A DNA stretch of 64,000 nucleotides from Trichocoleus desertorum NBK24. Its GTDB lineage: Bacteria; Cyanobacteriota; Cyanobacteriia; FACHB-46. Positions 18,737-27,151 of this stretch are shown here, one piece after another (positions within the stretch are counted from its first letter, which is position 1; every line of letters begins with the position of its first letter). Both the position numbers and the translations under genes were made by a program. Where the stretch lies: contig NZ_CP116619.1 in NCBI RefSeq assembly GCF_030409055.1, positions 4,667,628 to 4,731,627 of the forward strand, written 5' to 3'. Under the pieces are notes generated by a model that saw only the letters and a list, made by a program, of their open reading frames with translations, ran no database searches and was not told the DNA's origin.

Positions 18737-19649
18737 GAGGGTGTTTGAAAAGTCGGGTAAACAGTAGAAAAGCTCACTCAGTGTAAGCTGCGAATACGAA
18801 AGAACACAGCACCGAGTGAGCTAGATGGGTAAATCCTATCCCAGTAATCTGACCCGTGCCGAATACGAATTTCTCAGTGACCTGATTCCAGAAGCAAAAC
18901 CCGGTGGTCGCCCACGCAGCATCGAGATGTGGGCAGTTCTCAATGCCATCTTCTACGTCCTAGTCGAGGGGTGTCGTTGGCGAGCGTTGCCGGGAGACTT
19001 TCCGGCATGGCAGACGGTGTATACCTATTTTCGCAACTGGCGCAAGGACGGCACTTGGATTGTGATTCATGACCGCTTACGTGAGTGGACGCGCATCGAA
19101 GTGGATCGCCAGCCCAGTCCCTCTGAAGCGATCCTCGACTCGCAAAGTGTCAAAACGGCGGCAGGGGTGAGCGAACAGGTGGGATTTGACAGTGGCAAAG
19201 TGATCAAGGGGCGCAAGCGGTTTATCAGTGTCGATACCTTGGGACTGGTGCTGCGTGTGTTCGTGACTGCTGCCAGTGTGGGAGAACGAGCAGGGGGCAA
19301 ACGGGTACTCAAGCGGGTCAAACGGATGGACAAAGCTGTGTTTCGTCTAACCACCATTTGGGTCGATGGTGGCTTTGATGGCGCACCGTTCCTAATGTGG
19401 GTGATGGACGTTTGCCGTTGGATTATCCAAGTGGTGCTGCGACCTGAACAAACCAAGGGGTTCGTGCTGCTCAAAAAGCGATGGGTGGTGGAGCGGACAT
19501 TCGGTTGGTTGATGCACTGTCGTCGTCTAGTGCGTGACTATGAGTTATTGCCAGAGACCTCAGAGACATTAATCTATCTGGCAATGATTCGGATAATGGT
19601 CAAGCGATTGGCGTAAACTTTGACTCGTTACAACTTTTCAAACACCCTC
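18737..19649 (+). mobile_element. Complete IS5-family insertion sequence, 913 bp
   Basis: The ends are 17-bp perfect inverted repeats: GAGGGTGTTTGAAAAGT at 18737-18753 and its complement at 19633-19649. TTA flanks both ends (18734-18736 and 19650-19652), a 3-bp target duplication of the TNA type seen in the IS1031-like branch. It holds one intact transposase. Insertion hit the last codons of the ferredoxin-like gene that now ends at 19628. Confidence 0.93.
18825..19616 (+). CDS. IS5-family DDE transposase
   Basis: The 263-residue transposase has an N-terminal DUF4096-like DNA-binding region (LTRAEYEFLSDLIPEAKPGGRPR) and a catalytic core. The likely acidic triad lies in ILDSQSVKT, TIWVDGGFDG and KKRWVVERTFGWL, the last being the YREK-like Glu segment of the family. 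No frameshift is present, so it may be active. The ATG at 18825 lies 88 bp inside the left end of the element. Confidence 0.93.
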   Translation: MGKSYPSNLTRAEYEFLSDLIPEAKPGGRPRSIEMWAVLNAIFYVLVEGCRWRALPGDFPAWQTVYTYFRNWRKDGTWIVIHDRLREWTRIEVDRQPSPSEAILDSQSVKTAAGVSEQVGFDSGKVIKGRKRFISVDTLGLVLRVFVTAASVGERAGGKRVLKRVKRMDKAVFRLTTIWVDGGFDGAPFLMWVMDVCRWIIQVVLRPEQTKGFVLLKKRWVVERTFGWLMHCRRLVRDYELLPETSETLIYLAMIRIMVKRLA

Positions 19650-20299
19650 TTAGAGGATGCGATCGCAAATCCTACCTTGGTCGTACTGTCGTCTTGGCTT
19701 GCGTGAGGTTGGGGGTCAGATGGGAAATGCTCTTCAAGAATGGCAGAAACGGTTTCAGGATGAACGCGGGTATAGCGGGTTTTGTCAGGCATCACGACCA
19801 TAGCGGGGCCTGCCTTGCATTGCTTCATGCAACCCGTGCCCTTAACCGTGACTTGATCCGTTAGACCGCGATCGCTTAGTTCCGACTCCAACGCCTGACA
19901 CAGCGCTTTTGCACCCCGTTTCATACAGTCTGATTTTTGGCAAATTAAAATCGTTGCTTTACCGGAGGCAGGGGCTGCTTTGGATGGAGCCACCGGAGCC
20001 GTTTCACCGGGTACAGCAGGGTGAATTGCGTAAGCTTTGAGCTTAGGAAATCCCGTTTTAGAGTCCAGCTTTTTCTCGCCCGTAATCCGAATCCAATCGC
20101 CTGGGTTTAATACTTTGCCTTTAGCGATAAAGGAAGAAACGACACTAGCTCGCGACTCTTTAGATAGTTTGATGCAAACCTCACCTTCAGGGGTAGCCAC
20201 TTGGATGCGCTTAAATTTGTAGCCATCTTCCATTTCAAAGCCGAGGAAACGCCCTTCTAAGCTGAATTCTGAAAGCTGGTCGTACTTGGACTTACCCAT
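19628..20299 (-). CDS. Thioredoxin-like [2Fe-2S] ferredoxin domain protein with IS-derived C-terminus
   Basis: The 223-residue protein has an N-terminal half of about 105 residues (GRFLGFEMEDGYKFKRIQVAT... GDWIRITGEKKLD, an OB-like region) and a C-terminal thioredoxin-like ferredoxin. Its cluster Cys read CQKSDC and GCMKQCKAGPAMVVMPD, as in NuoE/HoxE-like electron carriers. Likely role: electron transfer or cluster carriage in the cytoplasm. Odd: the last residues (RVFEKL) and the stop codon come from the IS5 terminal repeat. Without the IS the frame would end APRHHS and stop at 18712-18714. The cluster domain is untouched, so the protein is probably functional. The small gene at 20464-20712 lies upstream on the same strand. 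Confidence 0.85.
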   Translation of the reverse strand: MGKSKYDQLSEFSLEGRFLGFEMEDGYKFKRIQVATPEGEVCIKLSKESRASVVSSFIAKGKVLNPGDWIRITGEKKLDSKTGFPKLKAYAIHPAVPGETAPVAPSKAAPASGKATILICQKSDCMKRGAKALCQALESELSDRGLTDQVTVKGTGCMKQCKAGPAMVVMPDKTRYTRVHPETVSAILEEHFPSDPQPHASQDDSTTKVGFAIASSKRVFEKL

Positions 20300-20463
20300 G
20301 ATGAGATCCTAAGGTTTGCTAGGTTTACTTTTTTCTTAAAACTGCTCTTAAAGCTGCTCCATCAAAAATATAGAAGCTTGATTCTGTTTCGCTAAATTTT
20401 CATAGGTATTGTTGCTTATTACATCAACCATAATGTTGATTTCGTTGTGAGCCTAGTGTGAAT

Positions 20464-20712
20464 CTATGCCTCCAGTTGCCAACAGAGATCCAACCAGTCG
20501 ATTAACTCATTGCGAGAACCTGTTAGCTGCTGGATAACGCTGCGGAGTTGAACTGCGTCTCCGACCGTTTGAACTTCTACCGACAAGGTGCCATCCCCTG
20601 CACACCAACACTGAACGCCTAGCTCCTGTAACCGTTGGTAAGCTTGCCAGCGATCGCAACGGGAAACCTGGATAACTTGACCAACAAGGGAGTTGAGGCT
20701 GGATGAGTTCAT
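20464..20712 (-). CDS. Small uncharacterised protein (82 aa)
   Basis: I do not recognise a function. The ATG at 20712 is chosen over one 21 bp upstream because AGGAAGG lies at normal distance in front of it. The protein (MNSSSLNSLVGQVIQVSRCDRWQAY...) looks like a compact helix-strand fold with Trp and Cys (CWCAGDG, LDLCWQLEA) and no signal peptide. It precedes the ferredoxin-like gene by 164 bp on the same strand. A promoter with a Fur-box-like sequence lies about 280 bp upstream, suggesting, but not proving, iron-responsive expression of both. Confidence 0.75.
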   Translation of the reverse strand: MNSSSLNSLVGQVIQVSRCDRWQAYQRLQELGVQCWCAGDGTLSVEVQTVGDAVQLRSVIQQLTGSRNELIDWLDLCWQLEA

Positions 20713-20987
20713 AAGTTGCCTTCCTAAATGCAAGGGATTCTTAGTTGCAAAAGCTAGAGAAATCGAAACAGTAAGAGCCAGTGCTGCAAAGGAGTTGCAA
20801 GTAGCTGTGAGATGAAGTCTGCTAGTGAGTAAATACGGATAGCATCAGTGAAATTTCGGATTGAGACTAAGGGATCGCGGTCAGGTGCTGTAATTAGATT
20901 GCCCAAGATTGAGCTAATGTGATTGATCAGTTTTGGTAATCAATGGTTGGATTTGCTCAGTGGGTTCTGACTAAGACTCCAGATTAT

Positions 20988-21021
20988 TGAGAATAATAGT
21001 CAATAACTTCGTTAAAAACAA
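20988..21021 (-). promoter_or_regulatory. Candidate promoter with Fur-box-like element
   Basis: On the minus strand, TTGTTT (21016-21021) and TATTAT (20993-20998) are separated by exactly 17 bp. Over the -10 lies TGACTATTATTCTCA (20988-21002), a 7-1-7 pattern close to the Fur consensus TGATAAT-N-ATTATCA. Transcription would begin near 20986 and read towards the gene at 20712. The rest of the 477-bp spacer 20713-21189 shows no gene. Confidence 0.45.
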
Positions 21022-21189
21022 TATAACAAAAACTGTGTACTTGAAAACTCTTTTCATTAAGAATTCATTTACGGTGTCTTTCGAGACAGATTTGAGAGCA
21101 GCAAAAATTGGGCAGTGATGGCACTGTCCGGAAGGCGATCGCTTACAGTAAGCTGCTTTCGGCCTTAGTCTGATTTTCGTTGGGTGAGT

Positions 21190-21711
21190 TTAAGGCTCAA
21201 TTTCAAGATTCAACACATAAGCGCCGAGCTGCACTTTTTCAGACCATAACTCATACTCAATCCGCAAACGGTGCGGCAAAGCTTTGCCTTCTAGCTTTAA
21301 GCTCCGGGTGAAATTCCGCAGACGCATTTGACCACTGCCGCTGAGCAAATCACTTTGTAGCCAATAACGGCTCATGCCATAAACGCCTTGCTCCCAAAAA
21401 TGGCGGTAGCTAAAGCGGCCATTGCTTTGCATGGTCATGATGACGCGATAGGGCGAAATTTCTAGCCACAATAACCGAGGTCCAGGGGTCGGTGGCAACG
21501 TCTCATGGCCCGGACTACCCAAACCTAAAGCTGGGGCATCCGCCCTTTCAACAGCAATAGCTTGGTCTTGGATCATCGGTTCAGTTAACAACAAATGAAA
21601 CCGTTCTTGATCCTTTTGGTAGAGTGTGGCGGCAGCTTCAACCACAGACCAGATGGGTAGATCTGTGGACACAAAGGATAAGCAAACAGGCTTGCGATGA
21701 TGCGTCAGCAT
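21190..21711 (-). CDS. Uncharacterised protein (173 aa)
   Basis: I do not recognise this protein. The sequence from ATG 21711 (MLTHHRKPVCLSFVSTDLPIW) has strand-rich character, with a C-terminal half of alternating polar and hydrophobic residues (LLWLEISPYRVIMTMQSNGRFSYRHFW, QMRLRNFTRSLKLEG), suggesting a beta-sandwich. There is no signal peptide or catalytic motif. It is divergent from aroA with 112 bp between starts. Confidence 0.65.
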   Translation of the reverse strand: MLTHHRKPVCLSFVSTDLPIWSVVEAAATLYQKDQERFHLLLTEPMIQDQAIAVERADAPALGLGSPGHETLPPTPGPRLLWLEISPYRVIMTMQSNGRFSYRHFWEQGVYGMSRYWLQSDLLSGSGQMRLRNFTRSLKLEGKALPHRLRIEYELWSEKVQLGAYVLNLEIEP

Positions 21712-21823
21712 GAAGTGTGAGGAGTGTGAGGAGAGCGCAATTTCGGATAGGTAGTAATCACTCAGCCCTAATATCTAAGGAAAGCGGTAGGATTACTACG
21801 CAGTTCTAGGTCAGTCTATCTCA

Positions 21824-23176
21824 ATGCCAGCTCCGATCGTAACGTTGACAACCACAGAAAATCAGCATCAGCTCACAATTGCCCAACCGAATTCAGGTCT
21901 TTCTTTGCAGGGTCGAGTGCAGATTCCTGGCGATAAATCTATCTCTCACCGAGCTTTGATGTTGGGAGCTTTGGCCGAGGGAGAAACGCAAATTCAAGGA
22001 TTACTCCTAGGCGAAGATCCTTGCAGTACCGCGAGTTGTTTTCAAGCAATGGGAGCAGAAATCTCGGAGCTGAATACGGAGCTGGTGCGCGTGCGGGGGA
22101 TTGGCTTAGGCAATCTGCGAGAACCCGCCGATGTTTTGAATGCAGGCAACTCTGGCACCACTTTGCGGCTGATGCTGGGGATTTTGGCTTCTCACCCTGA
22201 TCGCTTTTTTACGGTGACTGGAGATAGCTCCTTGCGATCGCGCCCTATGTCCCGTGTCGTCAAGCCACTGCAACAAATGGGTGCCCAAATTTGGGGTCGT
22301 CAAGGGGGAGCTTTAGCGCCATTAGCAGTGCAAGGCCAAGCCCTCAAGCCTACGCACTACCATTCGCCCATTGCTTCGGCTCAGGTCAAGTCTTGCATTC
22401 TGTTGGCAGGACTCATGACTGAGGGCCAAACCACTGTCACTGAGCCTGCCCTCTCCCGTGACCATAGTGAGCGCATGTTGCGGGCGTTTGGCGCTGAGTT
22501 AAGTGTCGATCCAGAAACCAAGAGTGTCACCGTTACGGGGCCAGCTCGTCTACGAGGCCAAACCGTAGTTGTCCCTGGTGATATTAGCTCTGCCGCCTTC
22601 TGGCTAGTGGCAGGCGCGATCGTCCCAGGTTCCGAACTGTGGGTAGAAAATGTGGGGGTAAATCCGACTCGCACTGGAATTCTAGAGGCTCTAGAAATGA
22701 TGGGAGCCGACATCACCCTGGAAAATCAACGCATTGTAGCAGGAGAACCAGTCGCTGACTTACATGTGCGGCATAGCGTCCTGAAAGCTTGTGAAATTAA
22801 AGGAGACATCATTCCCCGCTTAATTGATGAGATTCCAATTTTGGCAGTCGCCGCCGCCTTTGCTCAGGGCACCACCATTATTCAGGATGCAGAGGAGCTA
22901 CGGGTCAAAGAGAGCGATCGCATTGCGGTAATGGCAACTCAGCTCAACCAAATGGGGGCGCAAGTGACCGAGTTGCCAGATGGTTTAGAAATTACGGGTG
23001 GTGTTCCCCTCAAAGGTGCCGCAGTGGATAGCCACACCGATCATCGGATTGCCATGAGCTTAGCGATCGCCGCTCTCAATGCCACGGGCACCACCACCGT
23101 TCACCGAGCTGAAGCCGCCGCAATTTCTTACCCCAACTTCACGACCACTTTGCAGGAGATCTGTCACTCTCTATAG
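21824..23176 (+). CDS. aroA: 3-phosphoshikimate 1-carboxyvinyltransferase (EPSP synthase)
   Basis: AroA joins PEP to shikimate-3-phosphate in the sixth step of the shikimate pathway. The 450-residue protein shows [18 protein letters not shown] near residues 37-54, [39 protein letters not shown] and [14 protein letters not shown], all on the active-site face between the two domains. The glyphosate-site region reads NAGNSGTT, with Ala after the first Asn, a class II feature. The ATG at 21824 leaves a 30-residue leader before the first strand. A strong intrinsic terminator follows at 23287. Confidence 0.97.
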   Translation: MPAPIVTLTTTENQHQLTIAQPNSGLSLQGRVQIPGDKSISHRALMLGALAEGETQIQGLLLGEDPCSTASCFQAMGAEISELNTELVRVRGIGLGNLREPADVLNAGNSGTTLRLMLGILASHPDRFFTVTGDSSLRSRPMSRVVKPLQQMGAQIWGRQGGALAPLAVQGQALKPTHYHSPIASAQVKSCILLAGLMTEGQTTVTEPALSRDHSERMLRAFGAELSVDPETKSVTVTGPARLRGQTVVVPGDISSAAFWLVAGAIVPGSELWVENVGVNPTRTGILEALEMMGADITLENQRIVAGEPVADLHVRHSVLKACEIKGDIIPRLIDEIPILAVAAAFAQGTTIIQDAEELRVKESDRIAVMATQLNQMGAQVTELPDGLEITGGVPLKGAAVDSHTDHRIAMSLAIAALNATGTTTVHRAEAAAISYPNFTTTLQEICHSL

Positions 23177-23247
23177 ATCTTTGAGATATAAATCTTGAGA
23201 TCTTGAGTGTCGATTCAGATTTGAGCAAACTAGTCTGGGCAAACTAG

Positions 23248-23281
23248 CTCTAGCTTTTAGAGACCTCTAGCTTTTAGAGAC
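23248..23281. repeat. Perfect 17-bp tandem duplication
   Basis: CTCTAGCTTTTAGAGAC occurs twice head to tail (23248-23264, 23265-23281) between aroA and its terminator. Each copy is itself nearly palindromic (CTCTA...TAGAG). Confidence 0.85.
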
Positions 23282-23286
23282 AATGG

Positions 23287-23324
23287 AGCGATCTAGCTGA
23301 CAAACTCAGCGATCGCTTTTTTTT
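23287..23324 (+). terminator. Intrinsic terminator of aroA
   Basis: AGCGATC-TA-GCTGA pairs with TCAGC-GATCGCT across a CAAAC loop, with a two-base bulge, and eight T follow. The remaining spacer to 23823 is AT-rich and shows no gene. Confidence 0.85.
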
Positions 23325-23823
23325 GACTTAAACAGCAGCAAAATTTCTAAAGTTGAAGTTAGGTTAAAGTTAGCAGAAAACCGCCACTCGCTATTAGCTA
23401 ATTATCAAGCTAGTCAATAATTAATCTAGCTCTTGAAGGTATTTAGCTACCGATTAAATGTCAATATTTTTTGTTTCTGCGCTCAAGTAATAACTGTTAG
23501 CAATCAATAGTGTGACAGTTCCGAAATCATAGAGTTTACTTAAGGTAAGCCATCAATAAATCTGATGTATAAATTAGTTTGAATTGATAGTTGAACTTTT
23601 TAAAGCCATACTACGTAAGTATTCAGCGATCAATCAGCACTGCTAACCTCTGTATTGCTTAGGATGCCACTCAGGCTATCTACTGACATTATGTAAAAGG
23701 ATCATGACAGCCTGAAACAACAGTTTAATTATTTTTTAAGGAATAATTTGGTCGAATTATAGGTTTCCAAACTCAAACCAGTCTCAGAATTTTTACTTAG
23801 CTTGGCAGTTGTTTAATAACATC

Positions 23824-25548
23824 ATGACGAAAATTCTTGTAATCGAGGATGATCAACCAGTTCGGGAAAATATCGTAGAGCTATTAGAAGTCGAAGAGTT
23901 CGATGTCATCGGGGCAGAAAATGGTTTGCTTGGCGTACAACTGGCCCAGAAGCATCTACCAGACTTGGTTCTCTGCGATGTCATGATGCCAGAGCTAGAT
24001 GGCTATGGAGTGTTAACCGCTCTGCGGGCAGATCCGAGCACTGCTGCGATTCCGTTTATCTTCTTGACGGCCAAAGCTGACAAAACTGACCTCCGCCAAG
24101 GCATGAACTTGGGAGCTGATGACTATTTGACCAAACCCTGTACTGCTGATGAGTTGTTAGAGGCGATCGCTGCACGGTTGCAAAAACAAGCAAGAGCGAC
24201 TCAGCAGTATACGGCGGCTCTCAACCAAGCCCAAGAACAGCTGAACCAGCTAATCCGGCATGATAGCCTCACAGGTTTGTCTAACCGCTTGGCCCTGCGA
24301 GAACGATTTAGCGTCATTCTCGCTCAATCGACCCAACCTGAACCGATAGTGCCAGTTCTACTGGTACATCTAAATCGGTTTAACCGCATCAACGATACTT
24401 TAGGCTACTTACTGGGAGATCTCTTGATCCAAACAGTGGCGGCCCGAATTCTGGAGTGCGTACAACCCACAGATACAGTCATTCGCCTGAGCACAGAACA
24501 ATTTGTTGTACTTTTGCCTCACACTCAGCAAAAACAAGCAGTCGCAGATATTGCCCAAGAGATTTTAGAACGTCTATCTCTGCCTTTCGTCCTAGAAGGG
24601 CAAGAAGTTTTTGTGAGTACAAGTATTGGTATTTCTCTCTATGCCGAAGATGCCGACAACATTGACGCTCTGATCAAACAGGCCGACGCGGCTATGCAGA
24701 GTGCTCAAAAACAAGGAGGCAACCACTACGAGTTTTATGCGGCAAGCATGAATCTTGGCTCGCTCAATCAACTGCTGCTAGAAGCAAACCTCCGGCATGC
24801 TTTAGAACGCTTAGAGTTTCAGGTTTACTACCAACCCAAGGTGAGCTTGACGACTGGAGAGATTGTCGGAGCAGAAGCGTTGATTCGCTGGTTTTCTCCC
24901 ACCCAAGGCTTCATTTCACCTGCCGAGTTTATTCCTTTGGCGGAAGAAACGGGGTTGATTGTGCCCTTAGATGAATGGGTGATCACAACTGCATGTACTC
25001 AGGTTAGGCAGTGGCAGATAGCCGAGTTTCCCCCATTGCAGGTTGCGGTTAACTTGTCAGGGTTACAATTTCACCAAACTAATCTGGTCGAACGAGTTAC
25101 CCAAATTTTGCACCAAACTCAGCTAGACCCGCAGTATCTAGAGCTGGAGCTGACGGAAGGGGTGATTATGCAAAACACTGATGCGACGGTTCATCGGTTG
25201 GATCAGCTCAAAGATTTGGGAATTCAGATTGCGATTGATGACTTTGGCACTGGGTATTCTTCCTTAAGTTATTTAAAGCAATTCTCCTTTGACACCTTGA
25301 AAATCGATCGCTGCTTTGTCCAAAACATTAGCTGTGACTCTAAAAATGCAGCTATTACTACGGCAATGATTCAGATGGCTCATGATCTGGAACTGAAGGT
25401 GATTGCGGAAGGTGTCGAAACTAGCTCAGAGTTAGCTTTTTTGCAGCAGCAAGCTTGTGATGAAATGCAAGGATATTTCTTTAGTCGCCCCGTTCCAGCC
25501 CATGAGTTTGAGCAGCTACTGGTCACTGGCAGGCGGCTGAGCAATTAG
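23824..25548 (+). CDS. Response regulator with REC, degenerate GGDEF and EAL domains
   Basis: From ATG 23824 (MTKILVIEDDQ; a TTG at 23809 adds five residues) the protein has 574 residues. The REC domain has the acidic pocket and Asp52 in LVLCDVMMPELDG. The GGDEF domain (about residues 140-300) has STEQF in place of GGDEF and is unlikely to make cyclic-di-GMP. The EAL domain keeps GAEALIRWFSP, VNLSGLQF, LELELTEG, DDFGTGYSSLSYLKQF and VIAEGVE, so phosphodiesterase activity is expected, gated by phosphorylation and perhaps by GTP at the dead GGDEF. No kinase lies beside it. Upstream is a 500-bp AT-rich stretch, possibly a long regulatory leader. Confidence 0.9.
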   Translation: MTKILVIEDDQPVRENIVELLEVEEFDVIGAENGLLGVQLAQKHLPDLVLCDVMMPELDGYGVLTALRADPSTAAIPFIFLTAKADKTDLRQGMNLGADDYLTKPCTADELLEAIAARLQKQARATQQYTAALNQAQEQLNQLIRHDSLTGLSNRLALRERFSVILAQSTQPEPIVPVLLVHLNRFNRINDTLGYLLGDLLIQTVAARILECVQPTDTVIRLSTEQFVVLLPHTQQKQAVADIAQEILERLSLPFVLEGQEVFVSTSIGISLYAEDADNIDALIKQADAAMQSAQKQGGNHYEFYAASMNLGSLNQLLLEANLRHALERLEFQVYYQPKVSLTTGEIVGAEALIRWFSPTQGFISPAEFIPLAEETGLIVPLDEWVITTACTQVRQWQIAEFPPLQVAVNLSGLQFHQTNLVERVTQILHQTQLDPQYLELELTEGVIMQNTDATVHRLDQLKDLGIQIAIDDFGTGYSSLSYLKQFSFDTLKIDRCFVQNISCDSKNAAITTAMIQMAHDLELKVIAEGVETSSELAFLQQQACDEMQGYFFSRPVPAHEFEQLLVTGRRLSN

Positions 25549-25628
25549 GTACAGTTCTGAGAGATTACGGAGGAAGTGGGAATACTGGGAAAAGCTTCGG
25601 TGAGTCCCAGGTTGGTAGCTTGTAGAGC

Positions 25629-26054
25629 ATGTGGCAAAGGCTCAAGAATTTATGGCTTAGTTGGCAAACGTATGATGACCTCAGCCCAGATCTAAAAACT
25701 CGGCGGGGGGTAAATCGGTGGCTGCGCGATCGCCCTGCTTTAGGAGTAGATGAGTGGTACCAATCTTTTTGGCAATCACGCCAAGTTTCACCCTCCGTTG
25801 CGAAGTTTGTCTACTTCCATCTAGAGAAATATTCTGGTTTGCAAGCGGCCAGAATGTTGCCCAGCGATCGCCTAGAGGAAGACTTACGCTTAACCCTGGT
25901 TTGCTGGTTTGACTGGCATTTCACCCTTTGCGAAGATTTTGAGCAACACTTAGGGGTGGGGATTGACGACTACTTGGAACTGCAAGACCTCTCTACCATC
26001 GAAGAATTTATGATGTTCCTCAATCATCAACTGCTCTCCGTCAATCATTCCTAG
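25629..26054 (+). CDS. Uncharacterised protein (141 aa)
   Basis: The family is not recognised. The 141-residue protein is Trp-rich at the start (MWQRLKNLWLSWQTYDDLSP), largely helical, with conserved-looking segments KFVYFHLEKYSGL and LVCWFDWHFTLCEDFEQHLGVGIDDY. No signal peptide or membrane helix. It begins 80 bp after the REC-GGDEF-EAL gene on the same strand, so it may be in that operon. Confidence 0.7.
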   Translation: MWQRLKNLWLSWQTYDDLSPDLKTRRGVNRWLRDRPALGVDEWYQSFWQSRQVSPSVAKFVYFHLEKYSGLQAARMLPSDRLEEDLRLTLVCWFDWHFTLCEDFEQHLGVGIDDYLELQDLSTIEEFMMFLNHQLLSVNHS

Positions 26055-26206
26055 GTCAGGTGACGTTAACCTAGGTTTATTGCGAGCCTAATAGTGATAT
26101 GCAACGCATTGTTGTTAAGGTGAAGCCTAATATCCAAGGTGCAAAAGATTGAAACTGTGACCGATAGGAGTTTAGTCGTCCAGCTCAATAATTAATACTT
26201 AAAGCT

Positions 26207-26794
26207 ATGTCACTCGCTGCAATTATACTCGCTGGAGGCCAAAGCTCTCGGATGGGCCAGGATAAAGCCCTGATTCCGGTGCATGGGGTGCCTCTGCTGC
26301 GTCATGTTTGTGAGGTTGCTTCCGAGTGCGCCAGTGAAATCTATGTGGTGACACCTTGGCCGCAGCGCTACCGAGAGTTTCTACCTCTTGCCTGTCGCCT
26401 AGTGCAAGAACGACCTTTACATCCAGATATTCAGCCTCAAGGCCCTTTAGTGGGATTTGCTCAAGGTTTAGGGCAAGTCAAGGCAGATTGGACTTTGTTG
26501 CTGGCTTGCGATCTCCCTCGTCTGAGAGCAGAGGTTTTACAGGACTGGGCACGCCAACTAGACAGCGTTCCGGAGTCTGCGATCGCCTTTGTCCCTCGCC
26601 ATACTAAAGGCTGGGACCCCTTATGTGGGTTTTATCGCCGGAGTTGCTTACCTCTCTTAAATGCTTTTGTGGGTCGAGGGGGGCGATCGTTTCAACGTTG
26701 GCTAGACCGCAATGAAGTGCACGCGATTCCAGATCCTGATAAGTCAATGCTCTTTAACTGCAATACTCCTAGTGATCTAGCAGCTTTGAGTTAG
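26207..26794 (+). CDS. mobA: Molybdenum cofactor guanylyltransferase
   Basis: MobA transfers GMP from GTP to molybdopterin to make the guanine dinucleotide (MGD) cofactor used by NarB. The 195-residue protein has the signature IILAGGQSSRMGQDKALIPV near residues 6-25, the Asp of LLLACDLPRL that binds metal, and CNTPSDLAAL at the C-terminus. The length fits (about 190-200). The ATG at 26207 starts directly at the first strand. It lies about 14 kb from narB on the same strand; a shared function, not an operon, links them. Confidence 0.92.
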   Translation: MSLAAIILAGGQSSRMGQDKALIPVHGVPLLRHVCEVASECASEIYVVTPWPQRYREFLPLACRLVQERPLHPDIQPQGPLVGFAQGLGQVKADWTLLLACDLPRLRAEVLQDWARQLDSVPESAIAFVPRHTKGWDPLCGFYRRSCLPLLNAFVGRGGRSFQRWLDRNEVHAIPDPDKSMLFNCNTPSDLAALS

Positions 26795-26881
26795 ATGTGT
26801 CACCAGAGAGATGCTGGGTTCTGATATAAATTGCTAAGCTCGGTTTGGATAGAAATATTTTTAACTAAGGAGCTTAAGACT

Positions 26882-27070
26882 ATGAGTATTGAAGATAGAG
26901 CCGAAGCTGTTGCTAAAAACATTGAAGGCAAAGTTCAAGAAGCAATTGGCAACGTTACAGGCGATCCTAAAGACCAAGCTGAAGGCCAAATCAAACAGCA
27001 ACAGTCTGCCGCTATGCACACTGTAGAAGATATGAAAGATCAGGCGAAAAGGGTAATTGATCAAGCCTAG
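26882..27070 (+). CDS. CsbD-family stress protein
   Basis: The 62-residue protein reads MSIEDRAEAVAKNIEGKVQEAIGNVTGDPKDQAEGQ..., the CsbD pattern of a small charged helical protein induced by general stress in many bacteria. Its biochemical role is unknown. The ATG at 26882 is chosen because AAGGAG lies at normal distance upstream; an upstream frame start at 26831 is less likely. An intrinsic terminator at 27116 ends the transcript. Confidence 0.88.
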   Translation: MSIEDRAEAVAKNIEGKVQEAIGNVTGDPKDQAEGQIKQQQSAAMHTVEDMKDQAKRVIDQA

Positions 27071-27115
27071 TTTATTGATGGGCTAGGTTTTGATTAACTA
27101 GATTGAAATTTCGCT

Positions 27116-27148
27116 TCAGCAGAGTTCTTGAGATTCTGCTGATTTTTT
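27116..27148 (+). terminator. Intrinsic terminator of the csbD-like gene
   Basis: TCAGCAGA (27116-27123) pairs with TCTGCTGA (27135-27142) across an 11-nt loop, followed by six T. It sits between two convergent genes. Confidence 0.82.
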
Positions 27149-27151
27149 ATG

